From positions 274,382,411-274,446,410 of the forward strand of contig OZ010786.1 of the NCBI GenBank assembly GCA_963932465.1: 64,000 bases of DNA, given 5' to 3'. Positions 35,484-47,719 of the stretch are shown in pieces; the stretch's first letter is position 1, and every line of letters begins with the position of its first letter. Under the pieces are notes generated by a model that saw nothing but the letters and a program-made list of their open reading frames with translations, did no database searches and was not told the origin of the DNA. Source of the stretch: Maratus speciosus (lineage: Eukaryota > Arthropoda > Arachnida > Araneae > Salticidae). The translations under genes were made by a program, and so were the position numbers.

Positions 35484-36793
35484 TACAATCAACAATAAAC
35501 ACCAAATGGAATGTGACATATATGTATCTTTATTGTATAAGATGGACATAATTTTTAAAGAGCATTTTAAGAGTAAAAAATGTCTCTTATACACCAGAAA
35601 ATATGTTAACAATTCTAATGACATTTAAAATATAAACAAAATAAGGATCTCAAATCTGAAAAACTTTTGTTCCAAGTTGTGCAGATTTTTGAGTGTGTAC
35701 CATATAGTAATTAGCTGCTGTTAGCTTTGTTTTATGCATGGGTTTGAATCCTATAAAAGATATACTGTTTTATATGGTATTTTTTTATAGAAGGTAATAT
35801 TTACTTAGTTAAAAGGTACCTCTATACTAAAAAGGTCAACAATAATTTTAAAAAACTTAATTGATGATATGCCCACCAGTCAATATTAAACTGTACATAG
35901 GTTCAACATAAAAACTTGTTTATAACTTATAAAAATTTGCCTTTTATAAAAGCTCATTAATAGCTGATTTAGAATGAATTTTAGAATCATTTTTCTGTTT
36001 GCATTTTAGTAATTGTAAAAATTGTGTAACAAAGCACTGTATTTATTTTGTAAATAAATATTTACTGATTTGCCTTTTTCTGTTTGTGTATTTTATTTCA
36101 AAACTAAAAAAGTTTATTTGAAACTTTTTAATCTCATTTCACTATTTGTAAATTTTTACTCTAATCATTAGCTAAACTAATAAAATGTGTATTCATCAAA
36201 TATTCATACACACACAGATTTTACTTAAGATTAGTGAGCCTATTTAATCAGGATTGAAGTAATTTTATTCCATTCTTTCTTTGAATATATGTTTTAGCAT
36301 TTATTAAAAGAACTGAAATACAAATATGAGATTTAAAAAGCAAACAATGAAATTAATATTTTCTTGTACAAACTTTCTAAACAGAATGAAGCATAGCAAG
36401 AGATAATTTAAAAGAATTTTTAAAAGTTCTATATCTGCGATTAATTTTTAAAAATAGAGGCTACAACATTTGCACAAATTTGACCAACACCATAATCCGA
36501 ATCATTAGTTGAGTAAATTTCAGTCATAAAGAAAAAAATGGATGTATAATAACTTTAGGCAGAGTATTAGAACTTAAGGTATAGTTTTGTGTCTTCAAAT
36601 ATTGTGTACTTCATTAATGAAGTATCATTACATTCAAATAAACATTATAAAATATAGATGATTCTCATGCACAGTATTGTAGAACATCAATTATCAATAC
36701 TAATTATGAATTACAGTGTCTTGTCTGAAAAACTTATTACTTATATAGCGTTTCAATTTATCACTGAATTTTATGTTTTATTGTTATAACAAA
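35484..36793. other. Intergenic AT-rich DNA without recognised feature
   Basis: No open frame or repeat class was recognised; a TTGTGCAGATTT phrase at 35676 echoes 34873, suggesting that the element at 34833 may extend further. Confidence 0.4.
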
Positions 36794-38281
36794 TCTACAC
36801 TATATATAAAATGAAAATGGGAATTTCGTTCCAGCTGCTAATAACTTGAGTTCTGCTGATTGGATTTTGATAGGGCTTGTACTATTAGTTCATTTTTCAA
36901 GGAAGATTTTAGTATATAAAATAATCATTCTATGTTGCTTAGTTACAGAAGTATTGGAAAAAGTTCTATAATCAGGTGAAACTGATTGTTACAGATTAGC
37001 TTTTTTAAAAAGATTTCAATGGAACTTGCACTATTAATTAGATATTTTTTCAGGGGAGATTTTAGTATATAAAATTGTTCCTTCACTTAGTTATAGAAAA
37101 TAGGGAAAAGTTTTATAATCAGATGAACCCATTTATTAAAAATTAGCCTTTATAAAAAATTCTATCGGATGGACTTTGATGAGACTTGCATTGTTAGATG
37201 CTTTTTCATGGATGGATTTAATATATTGCATATTCTATTGTTCTTTACCAAATCCTACTATAAATGATCAACTAAAACAGCACAGATTTTGTACGACATA
37301 TTCAAAAATATCATAGTGCAATGGTGTTTGTATAGTCTTCAATAATACAGAAGGACATTCCATGTACAGGTCATATTGTTTTAAAACTAAAACACAAGGT
37401 CAAATTCAACGATATACTTTGATTTAAAGTTCGTTTGGAGAAACCTACCAACATAGCCTGATTAATTATATCCTGTTAGTATGTGATAAAATAGCAGCAT
37501 TAATTTATTCATTCTCTCTCTATATAAAATCCTACTGTCTAAGTTTGAAAGCAAAAAGGTTAATATTTCCTCATAATGAGAAAATGAGATCACTTATCTA
37601 TTTCTCTCTCTCATCCACAGCCATAAAAATATTTTGTTGGCTGCTATTATAGAAATGCCATTAAAATTAAAAACCAATTAATGTTAATATTTCTTTTTTA
37701 ACATTTTAAATTTAGTGATAATGAGACCTTTAGATCCATGCGAAAACATCATTGTAGATGTCACGGTAGACATAGAGGTGAAGTGACAGCTGAAACTGAT
37801 TTATTTCACAGTAAAATACTTTTAAATGATACATGGGGATAGAATATTGGTAAATAAAGTTTACTGCAGGTGAAAATGGTGTAATATTCAGCAGGAATTT
37901 TTTTTTTAAATCAGAAACAAGAGTTTAAAAAATTATCCTATTCATGCTTGGACACAACATTGCGTCAAAGCATGAATAAGATATTTTTTTACTTGCATTT
38001 TATTTTGTCTGAGAAAACTTGAGTGTCATGTTTACCAAAAAGTGGCTAGATTTGTAAAGGCATAAAAATTCAGTGCTCTGGGTCTATTACAAATGTTATC
38101 CAAAAAGATGTAAGTGTATATTTTTTAAAGTAAATGAATATTGGTTTTGATGTGTTTTGGTGTATTGGCAAAAATAAAATATATTACTATAAAAAAAGTG
38201 AGTGAAGTGCAGGTTTGCCACAAGACCGCAAAGCACTTATTGCTCCAGGGTTTGGCACACAAAGGGTGCAGGACGCCCTAG
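36794..38281 (+). mobile_element. Candidate non-autonomous Helitron with three internal ~145-bp modules
   Basis: Starts TCTACACTATATATAAAATG after an A (36793) and ends CTAG before a T (38282), with a GC-rich tail GGGTGCAGGACGCC, all as expected for a Helitron. A module built on GGACTTTGATGAGACTTGCA and GGGAGATTTTAGTATATAAAA repeats three times (about 36855, 37015, 37160). A second TCTATATAAAATCC at 37519 could be an alternative 5' end. No Rep/helicase coding. Confidence 0.55.
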
Positions 38282-38282
38282 T

Positions 38283-39729
38283 AAATAAGAGTAAAATGAT
38301 TACATAATTTCCATTACTTTATTTTTTAAATATGAATATGCTTAATATAAAAATGAGTATTTTACTACAATTTTCTTCAAAAAAATGTTCCGTTTTATTA
38401 GATATAAAGTAATATCAAATCAACAGATACTTATGCACTTTGCATTTTGGTTACTACAGATAAGAAGAAAAAGAAAAGTTGAGAATCTCTAATATAAATA
38501 TGAACTTTATAATCTGACTTCAAACTATACTTTAAAACAAGAAATCAAAATAATGTGTCAAGCATAGATTATAAAACACTTTCTAACTGTTCAGAATACT
38601 GCAACGAAAGTTCACTGTTTAGTAAGGTCAAAAATGATATCCAAGTAAATAATTTGGAAAACACATTTGTAAACTCAATTTTAGCAATTACTTACAGTTG
38701 GGAAAACTATTTGAATTTGTTTGAATATTGAAACATTCGGCCAAACATAAAAAAAAAAAAAAATAATAATAATAATAAAATTTAAACCTTGCACAACTTT
38801 TAATTTTCAATTAATAAAGATATTCAGAATAATTAAAGAATAGAATTATATTTCAATAAAAGAGAATGCTTTCACATTATTCATTTGTTTGAAAAGCAAC
38901 CCTTTATATAATTTAATTAACCACTAATGACAACCTTCATGGGAATTAATGATGTATAAATGAAAGAAATGAAGAATGATATCTTGAATATTGTCTGTAA
39001 TAATCTGTTTTTTGCTTTTCCCAAACAAAAAGGAACCAACTTTCAATTTCTGTCCAAGAAAGCAGGATTGTAATCCACTTATTCAGTCAAAATTACAGTG
39101 TATATCTCACTCTAGGCTGAATTTTGATTTATTTGTTACTTCAACTATGCATTTATTGTAACAATATTTTCAGCAGACTTGCTTAGGTTTCTGTGAAATA
39201 TGATATGTTAAGAAGTGCTGGAAATGGCCACCATTTATATCCAAACACTGAGCCAGACATACCATTACTCAGAATGCAGCCAACAGTACTTATACTGTGT
39301 CAATGACCAAAATTTAGTCACTTCCAATGATGTCATTACATTTCATATAAGTTAATATGAGGAAAATATTGCTACAATATCTTCATTATTGTTAAAGTTG
39401 TGAACGAAAATGTAGTTTAAACTTATAGTGACATACTTTTTATTAAATGTACTGTATTTTTGATGGAATAAGTGGGTTGAGGTACTGATTTCCTGTACAA
39501 AAAATATGTTTGCTTTGACCAGATTATCTCCCCTGAAAGTTAGTTCCAAGATTTTAGGAACATCCTGTATGTTTACAACCTCTGAAAATGGTTGCCCACT
39601 CCAGGCATTTGCTTTCTGGCAAATTAAAAAACTTGTTTGCTACATCAAAAGGAACAAGAAAGTTATTCTTGTTAATATTCCTGTTGCTCAGTTGTTATCA
39701 TTTGAAAAGACTGTATTTATTTTTTACAT
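38283..39729. other. Intergenic, no recognised gene
   Basis: AT-rich with a poly-A/TAA run at 38749-38777. Open frames at 39352-39549 and 39506-39781 overlap on opposite strands and carry no domain. Confidence 0.4.
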
Positions 39730-39894
39730 TACCGTAATTTCCACGGATCAAACAATCATTTTTCGACGCAGAAATTTTTAAAAATAAAATGTAACTTTGT
39801 AACTTGTGTTAAATATATGGCTTCAATAACTAAATAAAATTTCTGGGTCCAAATATAATAGTTTGATACGTGGATTATACACCGGAAATTGTGG
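39730..39894. mobile_element. Small MITE, TACCGTAATTTCC termini
   Basis: The left end TACCGTAATTTCCACGGAT and the right end ATACACCGGAAATTGTGGTA are inverse with a few mismatches over a total length of about 165 bases. Similar CGCGGAT-type termini are common in arthropod and vertebrate MITEs. The superfamily is uncertain. Confidence 0.5.
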
Positions 39895-40466
39895 TAGTTC
39901 CTTTCCTGACAAACACTAATCGCTATAAAATTTTCTTCCTAATTCCTTCAAAATTTCCTCTTGAATGATGAATTAATTACATATTTTGTATAAAAATAAA
40001 AAGTTTGGTCAAAAGCACAGACAGCCAACATGAGCCACACATATATTTATATATATGTATTAGTTACTTAAAAAATATTTTTGGACATTTTTGTTTCTGT
40101 TTTCAGCTGAAAATAGAAAGATTACTGAAATTCGGTTTTGGTCGATCCTTATACTTATTTTAGAATATAAGAAAATTTTATTCATTTATATTGACAGAAG
40201 AAGTAATTAAGTTTTAAATTTTATTAATTTTTAAAAAATTAAGATTTCCTGTTTTAAATAATAACTCAAAAGGGATGATCTCGAAGCTACAGTGGTTATC
40301 CAAACTATTAAACAACCTGGCCGGTCAATGTCTTAAACTTGTTGTTTTTAGCTTTTAAATCTTCCATGATCGGAATGTTGAAAGGTTAAAGGGACCTTTG
40401 ACGGCATGCGACCACCTTTTTTGCGAAGTAGCATAGAATTTTTTTAGTGTACTAGTAAAAAGGTTT

Positions 40467-40658
40467 GGTACTTTTCGGTTAGCCGGGCGCCAGTGTTATA
40501 TATATGTATATATAAATGTATGTATATATACATATATATATGTGTGTGTATATAGAATATGTGTATATGTATATATATGAATATTTACATATAGGTATGT
40601 AATGTATATAAATATGTATGTATATACAACACTGGCGCCCGTCTAACCGAAAAGTACC
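40467..40658. mobile_element. GGTACTTTT MITE with perfect 8-bp TSD and an AT/ATGT-rich loop
   Basis: Termini GGTACTTTTCGGTTAGCC and the exact-type inverse GTCTAACCGAAAAGTACC; flanks AAAGGTTT at 40459-40466 and 40659-40666 are identical. The centre is TATATGTA-type simple sequence. Same family as 2153-2478. The minus open frame at 40479-40703 is a translation of the simple repeat. Confidence 0.8.
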
Positions 40659-40666
40659 AAAGGTTT

Positions 40667-41224
40667 TGTTCATTAACCCTCCGACTGTCTTGGAAAAGGG
40701 CAAAATTGTAATGTTGTTTTCTCTGCATTTTGTTTTAAATGCTAAAAAAAATGATTATTTGAACATTTTATAAAAAAACTTAATAACGAATATAAATGCA
40801 ATCCTTGGAAGTATTAATCATTGTTCAATGTATTAAAAATACATTAAATCAATAGAATTATATTACTTTAAATATTGCTTGTATTGCAGTGAAACCTGGA
40901 GCTTAGTGAACGTATTAACACGGGCTTGTCAGTGAGGGGGTTAATGGAAGCATTTATGTTAAATATTATGTAAAATTATTTTTAAATTTAACTTTTAACT
41001 TTAAACTCTGAAATATATATGTATTCGGCCAGCTGAATATTCAGTATTCGGTTTACCTGTGTATTGAGAATATTGACTACAAAATCACTATTCAGTGGAT
41101 CCTTACTTATTAGTTGGCTTTGGGTTGGCAATGGACTATTATGTGAAATTTGCTGGAAAGAAAGGAAAAAATGTACCGATTAAAAAAACACATAATTTTT
41201 TTTTATACGAATAAAAAAAATATA
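40667..41224 (-). other. Region downstream of the FASTKD-like gene (3' UTR side)
   Basis: AT-rich; probably contains the 3' end of the minus-strand transcript, but no convincing polyadenylation signal was singled out. A phrase at 41022-41060 (GTATTCGGCCAGCTGAATAT...GTATTCGG) resembles the termini of the hAT-type MITE at 47720. Confidence 0.4.
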
Positions 41225-43003
41225 TTACATAAATAAACACTGAAGTTTTGTACAGTTCTGTAGTCTAGATTTCATGAAACTAACTTCTTCAAGAGATAAT
41301 GTAACGACATTAATGTTTAGCTTTTGCAAGTGGCGTATTTTTGTTTTCATCAGTCCAATAGGCATATTACTTCCATGAATACACACTGATGGATCTAATA
41401 ATTCAACACAAGTATAAATTTTACTTTCATTCAAAATGGGTTGAACACTTTTCGACACAATTCCATCTTCTATTAATTTCAGTAGTGTAGAAGTAACTAA
41501 ATTATTACTATTATTTTCCTTATGATCTGTGGCAATGAATATTCCTGAAATCATAATATGTGGTAAAATATAACAACATATGAATGATTTTTCTTTTAAA
41601 TTAGCATTTAAATAATCAATTATTTCTAAAAATCCTTGTCTTTGAGAAATTTCTTTTTCTAAACTTTTTGGAATATTATTGATAAATTTTCTGTTTTTAA
41701 TTTCAGCTGTGCAATTTTTTAAATAAGCACTTCTACTAATGAAATATAGTTGATACTTTGGTTTTGCTTTCTCAATATTAGATATCTTTTGCATTGAAAG
41801 AGGATTTAAAACATATTCAATAATATTTGGAGGATATTGGTCTAATAAAATCAAAGACTGAACACAGTCTACTAAAGCAGGCAAGTTCGACTCAAATTCA
41901 CCAGTTTCAAGTCTTGCACTTAGAAAATCGATCAGTTTATCTAAAGACCATTTGTCCATGTTATGTCCAACAAAAGACATCCCCCATAAAAATCGTGCCA
42001 AATCTTTTACTCTACTTCTCTCAGCAGGATGTATTTTCTTAATATCAATGTTATATTCTAGAATTGCATTTTCTTTTGATAATTCAGATACACCTTGAAT
42101 TTCAAGGCAATTATAAATTTCATAGTCATATACATTTAGAGTTGCAAATGAAGCAAGGAAATTTGTACACTCAACAAAATTAAATGATTTGTGCTCTTTT
42201 TTAATAAAATCACCTAACTTCTTCATCAAATTTGCATCAAAATATTCTGATAATCTCAAACATTTGAGAATACTTATTAAATTAAAACGATCATTTTTAA
42301 ACATAAGGTTTTCTGCTGCTTTAGAACACTGTTTCAGTAGTAGTTCAGAATTCATTTTTGTGCTAGTTTTGAAAAAACTTAAACATGCTATTGCCCATTC
42401 TTCATCAGTTAAATCAGAAGCAAAATATTCCATTTTATGTTTCATAAATTCCATCAGAAATGGTGGAGACTTTTTACTCATTCCAATAAAATACAGGGAA
42501 AGTATTAAATCATACTTTGAACACTTTTTCATTTTTTTATTCAGTAAATTTGAAAAAGCACAATAATAATGTTTTCTAAACACTTTTGGTCCCAGAATGA
42601 TAAACCAAGCATCTAAGACATAGAGAGAGAGATCCAGTGGCCATCGATTGACACTTAGAGCACATTTCTCATCTATAAATTTTATAGCATCTTCAAATTT
42701 TGCTGAATCAATTTCTGTATTAGCCATGAGATACAAAATATCTTTTAACTGTACTGTAGAAAGACTCATTACATTTTCTCTTTGCATAAGATGAGGAAAA
42801 AATTCATTAGCTTGGAAATCTTTTTTATCAAAACTAATTGATTTCTTTCTTTCAGAATCAGCATTTAATTGAATGACACAATTTTTATAATGTTTATTGT
42901 TTCGAAAATAATCAAAATATTTATCATGAACATGATATGGACGAATGAATCTAGTGAAAAAATAAAGTCTTAAAGGTATTGTAATACTTTTAAAAATAGT
43001 CAT
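41225..43003 (-). CDS. FAST-kinase-domain family protein, FASTKD5-like, probably mitochondrial
   Basis: A 592-residue intronless frame. The N-terminus is basic and lacks acidic residues for the first ~25 residues, as in a mitochondrial presequence. The central part (about 75-400) is alpha-helical and repeat-like, with 'LSLYFIGMSKKSPPFLMEFM', 'DEEWAIACLSFFK' and 'RVKDLARFLWGMSF', typical of the FASTKD helical array and FAST_1 region; the C-terminus (about 490-592) fits FAST_2 followed by a weak RAP domain with 'GLMKTKIRHLQKLNINVV'. FASTKD proteins bind and process mitochondrial mRNAs; vertebrate FASTKD5 also has a single coding exon. The start lies five codons after, and in frame with, the MED9 stop. 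Paralogue assignment is tentative; family assignment is firmer. Confidence 0.75.
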   Translation of the reverse strand: MTIFKSITIPLRLYFFTRFIRPYHVHDKYFDYFRNNKHYKNCVIQLNADSERKKSISFDKKDFQANEFFPHLMQRENVMSLSTVQLKDILYLMANTEIDSAKFEDAIKFIDEKCALSVNRWPLDLSLYVLDAWFIILGPKVFRKHYYCAFSNLLNKKMKKCSKYDLILSLYFIGMSKKSPPFLMEFMKHKMEYFASDLTDEEWAIACLSFFKTSTKMNSELLLKQCSKAAENLMFKNDRFNLISILKCLRLSEYFDANLMKKLGDFIKKEHKSFNFVECTNFLASFATLNVYDYEIYNCLEIQGVSELSKENAILEYNIDIKKIHPAERSRVKDLARFLWGMSFVGHNMDKWSLDKLIDFLSARLETGEFESNLPALVDCVQSLILLDQYPPNIIEYVLNPLSMQKISNIEKAKPKYQLYFISRSAYLKNCTAEIKNRKFINNIPKSLEKEISQRQGFLEIIDYLNANLKEKSFICCYILPHIMISGIFIATDHKENNSNNLVTSTLLKLIEDGIVSKSVQPILNESKIYTCVELLDPSVCIHGSNMPIGLMKTKIRHLQKLNINVVTLSLEEVSFMKSRLQNCTKLQCLFM

Positions 43004-43018
43004 GTTTATAATACAGCT

Positions 43019-43265
43019 TTAAATTTTTGGTATATCAAAATGACACATATTTTTATACTTTAGAAGTAGCTGCCGTTTTTGAACTAACTGTTCACGAAGA
43101 GCCTCCAATCTTCTTAATTGTTCTTCCTTAGTATAATCAATTCCGGGAAGTTTCTGGATTTGGTTACGGCAATCCTGGAGTTTACTTTTCAATTCAGGAA
43201 TTTTCAAATTAGTATCTATATTTTCATGTGGTTTCTGAGCATTCTCATATGTATCTTTTTCAATA
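43019..43265 (-). CDS. MED9: Mediator complex subunit 9, last exon
   Basis: Read on the minus strand the exon follows the acceptor TTTCCAG (43266-43268) and runs to TAA at 43021-43019. It encodes about 81 residues; the conserved C-terminal core reads 'ELKSKLQDCRNQIQKLPGI' ... 'EEQLRRLEALREQL' ... 'LLLKYKNMCHFDIPK', matching the end of vertebrate MED9 ('LKSKFQEM..LISTMPGI', 'LLQKYKSLCMFEIPK'). This forms the coiled-coil by which MED9 joins the Mediator middle module. The upstream exon (expected to hold the 'FLPLVH' motif) was not found; it may lie beyond the window. The exon's first base completes a split codon. Confidence 0.88.
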
Positions 43266-44306
43266 CTGGAAAGAGAAAGTAAAATTATTTAAAAAGTATT
43301 TAAATTTTACATATGAATAGAAATTACTGTTTACTTATTAATTACTCAATATTATTAATATTAAGAAATTTTTAGATATGAAACAAATTCCTATAAAAGC
43401 CTGTCAGTTAATATAAAAGGTTTTCATAAAAAAAAAAAAAAAAAAAAAAAATCATTTGAATTTCATACTTTTATTAATTCATTTACTTTTATAAATATAA
43501 TTTATTTTTCTGTAAAATAATATTTTAAGAAACAAACATTTATGCACAGAATATTTCAGGCATAAAAATGTGTCAAAGAAAACAATATGGAAACATTTTT
43601 CTGATTATGTCCAGCTTTCATAGTAGGGCATTTCCATGAAAAAGTGGACATGAGAGTTGAAATTTCAAACTTCTTTTATTATTACAAGTAATATATCAAA
43701 TTAATGTTAAAAATATGACGCATATGAAATTACAGAGAACTAAGCTGTAAAACTTATTCTTTTATGGTTTATCTAGGGTCAAAGTTAGAAAAAATTCAAA
43801 AACTTTCTAGAATGTAAAATAAGGTATTTTCATTCCGCCAGATGCAATATTTAAAACAACAGCATTTTCACTCTATGTGCATATATTACTATTTGTGAAC
43901 TTTGTTTACCTTTTGAAACACTTAATTTTTTCAAAATAATTTAAAAGACCCGATTTTTAAAGCAAATATATTTATACTGTCTCTCTGTCACACCCATCAC
44001 AAAAAAGATGCTCAAGTTATTATACAAAATTTATTTTTCCTCAAAAATACATAAAACTTTCTGAAAGTCTAATTATTGCAAGTCTGACTAAATATGAAAT
44101 ATTAAAAATTCATTAAATTTTTATTTTGTGTGGAATTTTAGTGTGACGGGTGTGACACCATTTTAAATTGTTTAGAAATATATTTAAATGTTTCTTAAAT
44201 GAAGTGTAAGATTGAATCATTATTGTTTCTAAACATATTAAGACAAATGTGGCTTAAAAAAAAGATAAATCATAAAATATATATATTTGAATTATTTTAG
44301 CAAATT
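43266..44306. other. MED9 intron start and left flank of a decayed transposon
   Basis: An A-run at 43431-43452. From about 43625 (GGGCATTTCCATG) the sequence may belong to the transposon described next. The motif TCACACCCATCACA occurs at 43988, and the inverse TGTGACGGGTGTGACA at 44142. Confidence 0.45.
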
Positions 44307-45374
44307 GTGAGCTGGTGGCAATTTACTTTAACGTTTGATAGATTTTCAAGAAAATTAAAATTTATTATTAATATTCTTTACATAACTGTAACTCAATCCA
44401 ATTACTTTGAAGAAGCGAAAAATAATGTGGGAGACACTGAAGCAATAATACAAGTGGGCTTTGCCAAGAACTATAGTGCTGTCTCTCAAAATGAGATCCA
44501 GAGTGCTCACTGGACTCATCCTCAAATCACCATTTTTACATCTTTTGCATCGTTGAAAGGTAATGTGATTCGCTCTTATGTAATAATATAGTAATCAATA
44601 GTATTATAGTAGTCAATAACAAATTACAGCATGTTAAATAAGTATGCTGTATGGGAATTTTTAAATGCCATTACTACTAGTCTGAAAACAGAGTTTCCCC
44701 AACTCAAAACGGTGAAAAAATTTTCTGATGGCTGTGCAGCCCTGTTTAAAAACAACATTTCGAATTTGTAATTCTTTATCAAAGATTTTAAGCTAACATG
44801 TGAATGGAACTTTTTGGCCACTTCTTATGGTAAAGGAGCAGTTGACGAAATTGGGGGATTGATAAAGTGAAGAGTGTGGACTTTGCTTAAGTCCAGAAAA
44901 GCAATAGCTAATTCTGCTTTGGCTTTTCTTTTAATGTGCACAGGAGATTGGTGCAATAAAGAAATTGTATGTGTCAGCAGAGAAAATACTGGAAACTAAA
45001 CAAATGCTGACAGAAGGATGGGAAGGCATCAAGTCTTATCACCACTTTAAGGTAAGTGCTGATAGTACCAACTTTTTGATTGGAAAAACTATGGAATCAA
45101 CACTAAGGGAGGTAAGTCACTGCTAATTGTGAATCTCCCACCAGAAAGATTTTGAAAACATCAGATTTAAATATATGAGACTATATTGTGGTTTCCCTGG
45201 CCAGTTACAAAAAGCACAATAGCTTGTACCTTGTACTATGGTAATGTCTTGAATATCAACTACCATAAGGAAGAAATAAGCTTGAAATGCATGCAAGCCA
45301 GTAGACCACACTGGATTTGGCCAGAGAAAGATGATATCTCAATTGAAAACTTATTTGCCATTGTAAAAAAATAG
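44307..45374 (+). pseudogene. Transposase-like remnant ('EIQSAHW ... SYGKGAVDEIGG' family)
   Basis: Pieces in shifting frames resemble a recurrent uncharacterised transposon protein of arthropods and cnidarians: 'FAKNYSAVSQNEIQSAHWTH' (about 44460-44520), 'FPQLKTVKKFSDGCAALFKN' (about 44695-44755), 'ATSYGKGAVDEIGGLIK' (about 44818-44870) and the C-terminal 'HWIWPEKDDISIENLFAIVK' (to 45374). The FSDG and GKG..D.IGG blocks recall a DDE-type active-site layout. Stops at several points show it is dead. The superfamily name is not known to me. Confidence 0.65.
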
Positions 45375-45817
45375 CTACCCCATCACTTATAACAAGTAGG
45401 AGGCACTACAAATTTTAAACTGCATAAAGATGTTAGTTTTATTAAATTTTGTTTGCATATTAGCTATTGTCAAGTTTTCTGTCAATACTGATCGCTGTTT
45501 TTTTTGGTAAATAACTTTAAAATCGTATACTTTGCATGATGTCACACCCGTCACAACTTTGTCCCGCCCGTCACAGCAGAAAAAAATTTCTTATACATTA
45601 AAATAATTAAAATTTATTATGAAAATTATGTATTAAGTTTAATCTGAATCTCTTTTATTAGAAAAAAAATGTTTTAATAATGAAACATTAAAATATTCAC
45701 AGGAATTTTAACAAATGTGTATGCTAGTGAAAACTCATGTCCGGAGAGAGTCACACCCGTCACAAGATTTTAAATAAAAAAAAAAAAAATGAAAGCTATT
45801 GAAGTTTTGTGTTTGCC

Positions 45818-47473
45818 TAGGGTGTCAACGATTTTAATCAGTTGATTTAAATCAGCGATTAAAATCATGATTTTAATCAACCGATTTTTTAAAAAAATCA
45901 CTGATTTAAATCAAATTTTCTAAATGTTTAAAATGTCAAAAAATATATTAAAATCTAACATAAACATAATTTGAAAGTTTCTACGGGTTATCTACTGACT
46001 ACTAAAGTTTCTACTGACTCATGAATAAACAAAAAAAGAGCTTTAAATAATTGTTTCTAAGCTTAATTCATGAGTATTGTAAAAAATTAAAAAAGCTAAG
46101 TTTATAAAAAGAATTGTTTTTAAGTTTTTATCCAAATTAAAACAGTTTAATTTAAAAAGTATATTTAAACCTATATAATTTGCAATGTCATAAATTCCTT
46201 TAGGTAATCAATTTATGCATTATTTTATATAAAATTACACATAGCAAGTGTAATACATTTCTACAAGTAAAAGAATAAATAGTAATTAGTAGCAATCTCA
46301 AGTTAAAGAAGAATGAAAGAATGACATCTTTTCAAAGCTAAATTGTAAATGAATGCATAAGAGAAGAAGAAATAATTGGTATAAAAATGCTAAGCTCGCT
46401 GCAAGGACCAAGAACTTCTTCGGTATAGGTTGAATAAATGTTTTCAACTTTGTAACTCACATAATACTAAATAAAAAATAATGATTAGGGATTGAAAAGG
46501 CAGCAAAATTTTTCTTAAAAAGAAAAAAAAAATTAACTCATTGAAAGCTAATAATCCACACTGAAGGTTATAATGCTGTTACTTAAATATTTTGAGGATT
46601 TCAGATATAAGTGGCTAACTTTAGCCTATATGAATGGGTTTAACTCATTTTCATAATTCTTTTGATTATCATACACATACATGTGTGTAAGTTTAGATTT
46701 TGGTGGCTTACAGTAATTTTCCTAAATACAAATGCAAAACTAGCTGCAAATAATATTTGTTAGTTTTGTTATTTGTGTTACTAACTAATGAATTACTTAT
46801 TTGCAGTTTTTATTAATCCTGTAATTACATATACTATTTCTTCTAGGACTTTTTTAAATGGTGCCACACCATGCCCCTTTTGATATTGCCAAATGCACCG
46901 TGCTTTAAAAAATATCATCATTACACCTTATATCATTTTCCTCATGAAATAGTGCCCTTTTTTGGAACTAGCATCCTGTTCCTTTTCCTTTCTAACATGA
47001 ATACTACATTATTATCATTTTAACAATTAAGTCTTAAAAATGTATAATATGTTCCTAATTAGAGAGTTAATTGTTTAATAATTATTAATTTGAAGTAGTG
47101 TTAACTATTTAATATAAAATGCAGTTAATAATTTTAATAAATGTTAAATATCACTAGTATTTATAAAGTTTTACATAATTATTAGAATATTAATGAATAT
47201 AACATTATTGTATGATACTACCTAATGAAACTAGTAATTTGCAGTTTTTATAATTTCTGTAATTACTAACTAATAATTATAATTTTATTAATTAAAGTGT
47301 AAAAACATAGATTATGTTAGCAATTAGTGGTTTGATTGTTTTGGAAACCTAAAACTCTTGGTACCTATTCCGTGTTTGAACGCTGTGAAAAAAATCATAA
47401 AAATCCGATTTAAATAAAAAAAATCTGATTTTTTTTATTTATTTTTTTTAAATCATGATTTTTTTACACCCTA
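45818..47473. mobile_element. hAT-type MITE, AATCATGATTTT family (copy 2)
   Basis: Begins TAGGGTGTCAACGATTTTAA and ends TTTACACCCTA. Collinear with 14234-15828 over most of its length (for example ATTTGAAAGTTTCTACGGGT, AATAGTGCCCTTTTTTGGAA). A flanking duplication was not convincing here (TGTTTGCC / GTTTTCAC). Confidence 0.8.
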
Positions 47474-47719
47474 GTTTTCACAATTATTCAAGCAAATGCA
47501 TGGAAAAACATATTAAATACTTTTCAGGGATTTATTAGCTAATTTATTGCCCAAAACACAGATATAACCTCTTAAAATTGTGTCTGGATGTTACACCCGT
47601 CACAATGGAAAGGCCAACACAAAATTAATCCAACACTTACATTAATTTAAATAATTAATTGCACTATTTGCATTTAATAAAGTTAATTAAGAATTAGGGG
47701 AGAGGGGGGCACATGTGAA

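Larger units (their letters stand above)
43625..47612 (+). mobile_element. Decayed DNA transposon with TCACACCCGTCACA motifs (limits tentative)
   Basis: Six or so copies of TCACACCCGTCACA, in both orientations, fall at 43988, 44142 (inverse), 45541, 45561 (partial), 45751 and 47592, framing the transposase remnant 44307-45374. The left GGGCATTTCCATG and right inverse GGCCTTTCCATTG could be termini. The hAT MITE 45818-47473 is nested within. The motif may be a subterminal transposase-binding site. Confidence 0.45.

Noticed and set aside
40479..40703. 74-residue Tyr/Ile-rich protein
   Set aside because: It reads through the TATATG simple sequence in the MITE loop.
41827..42566. Plus-strand open frames opposite the FASTKD-like gene
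   Set aside because: Antisense shadows of a well-supported coding frame.
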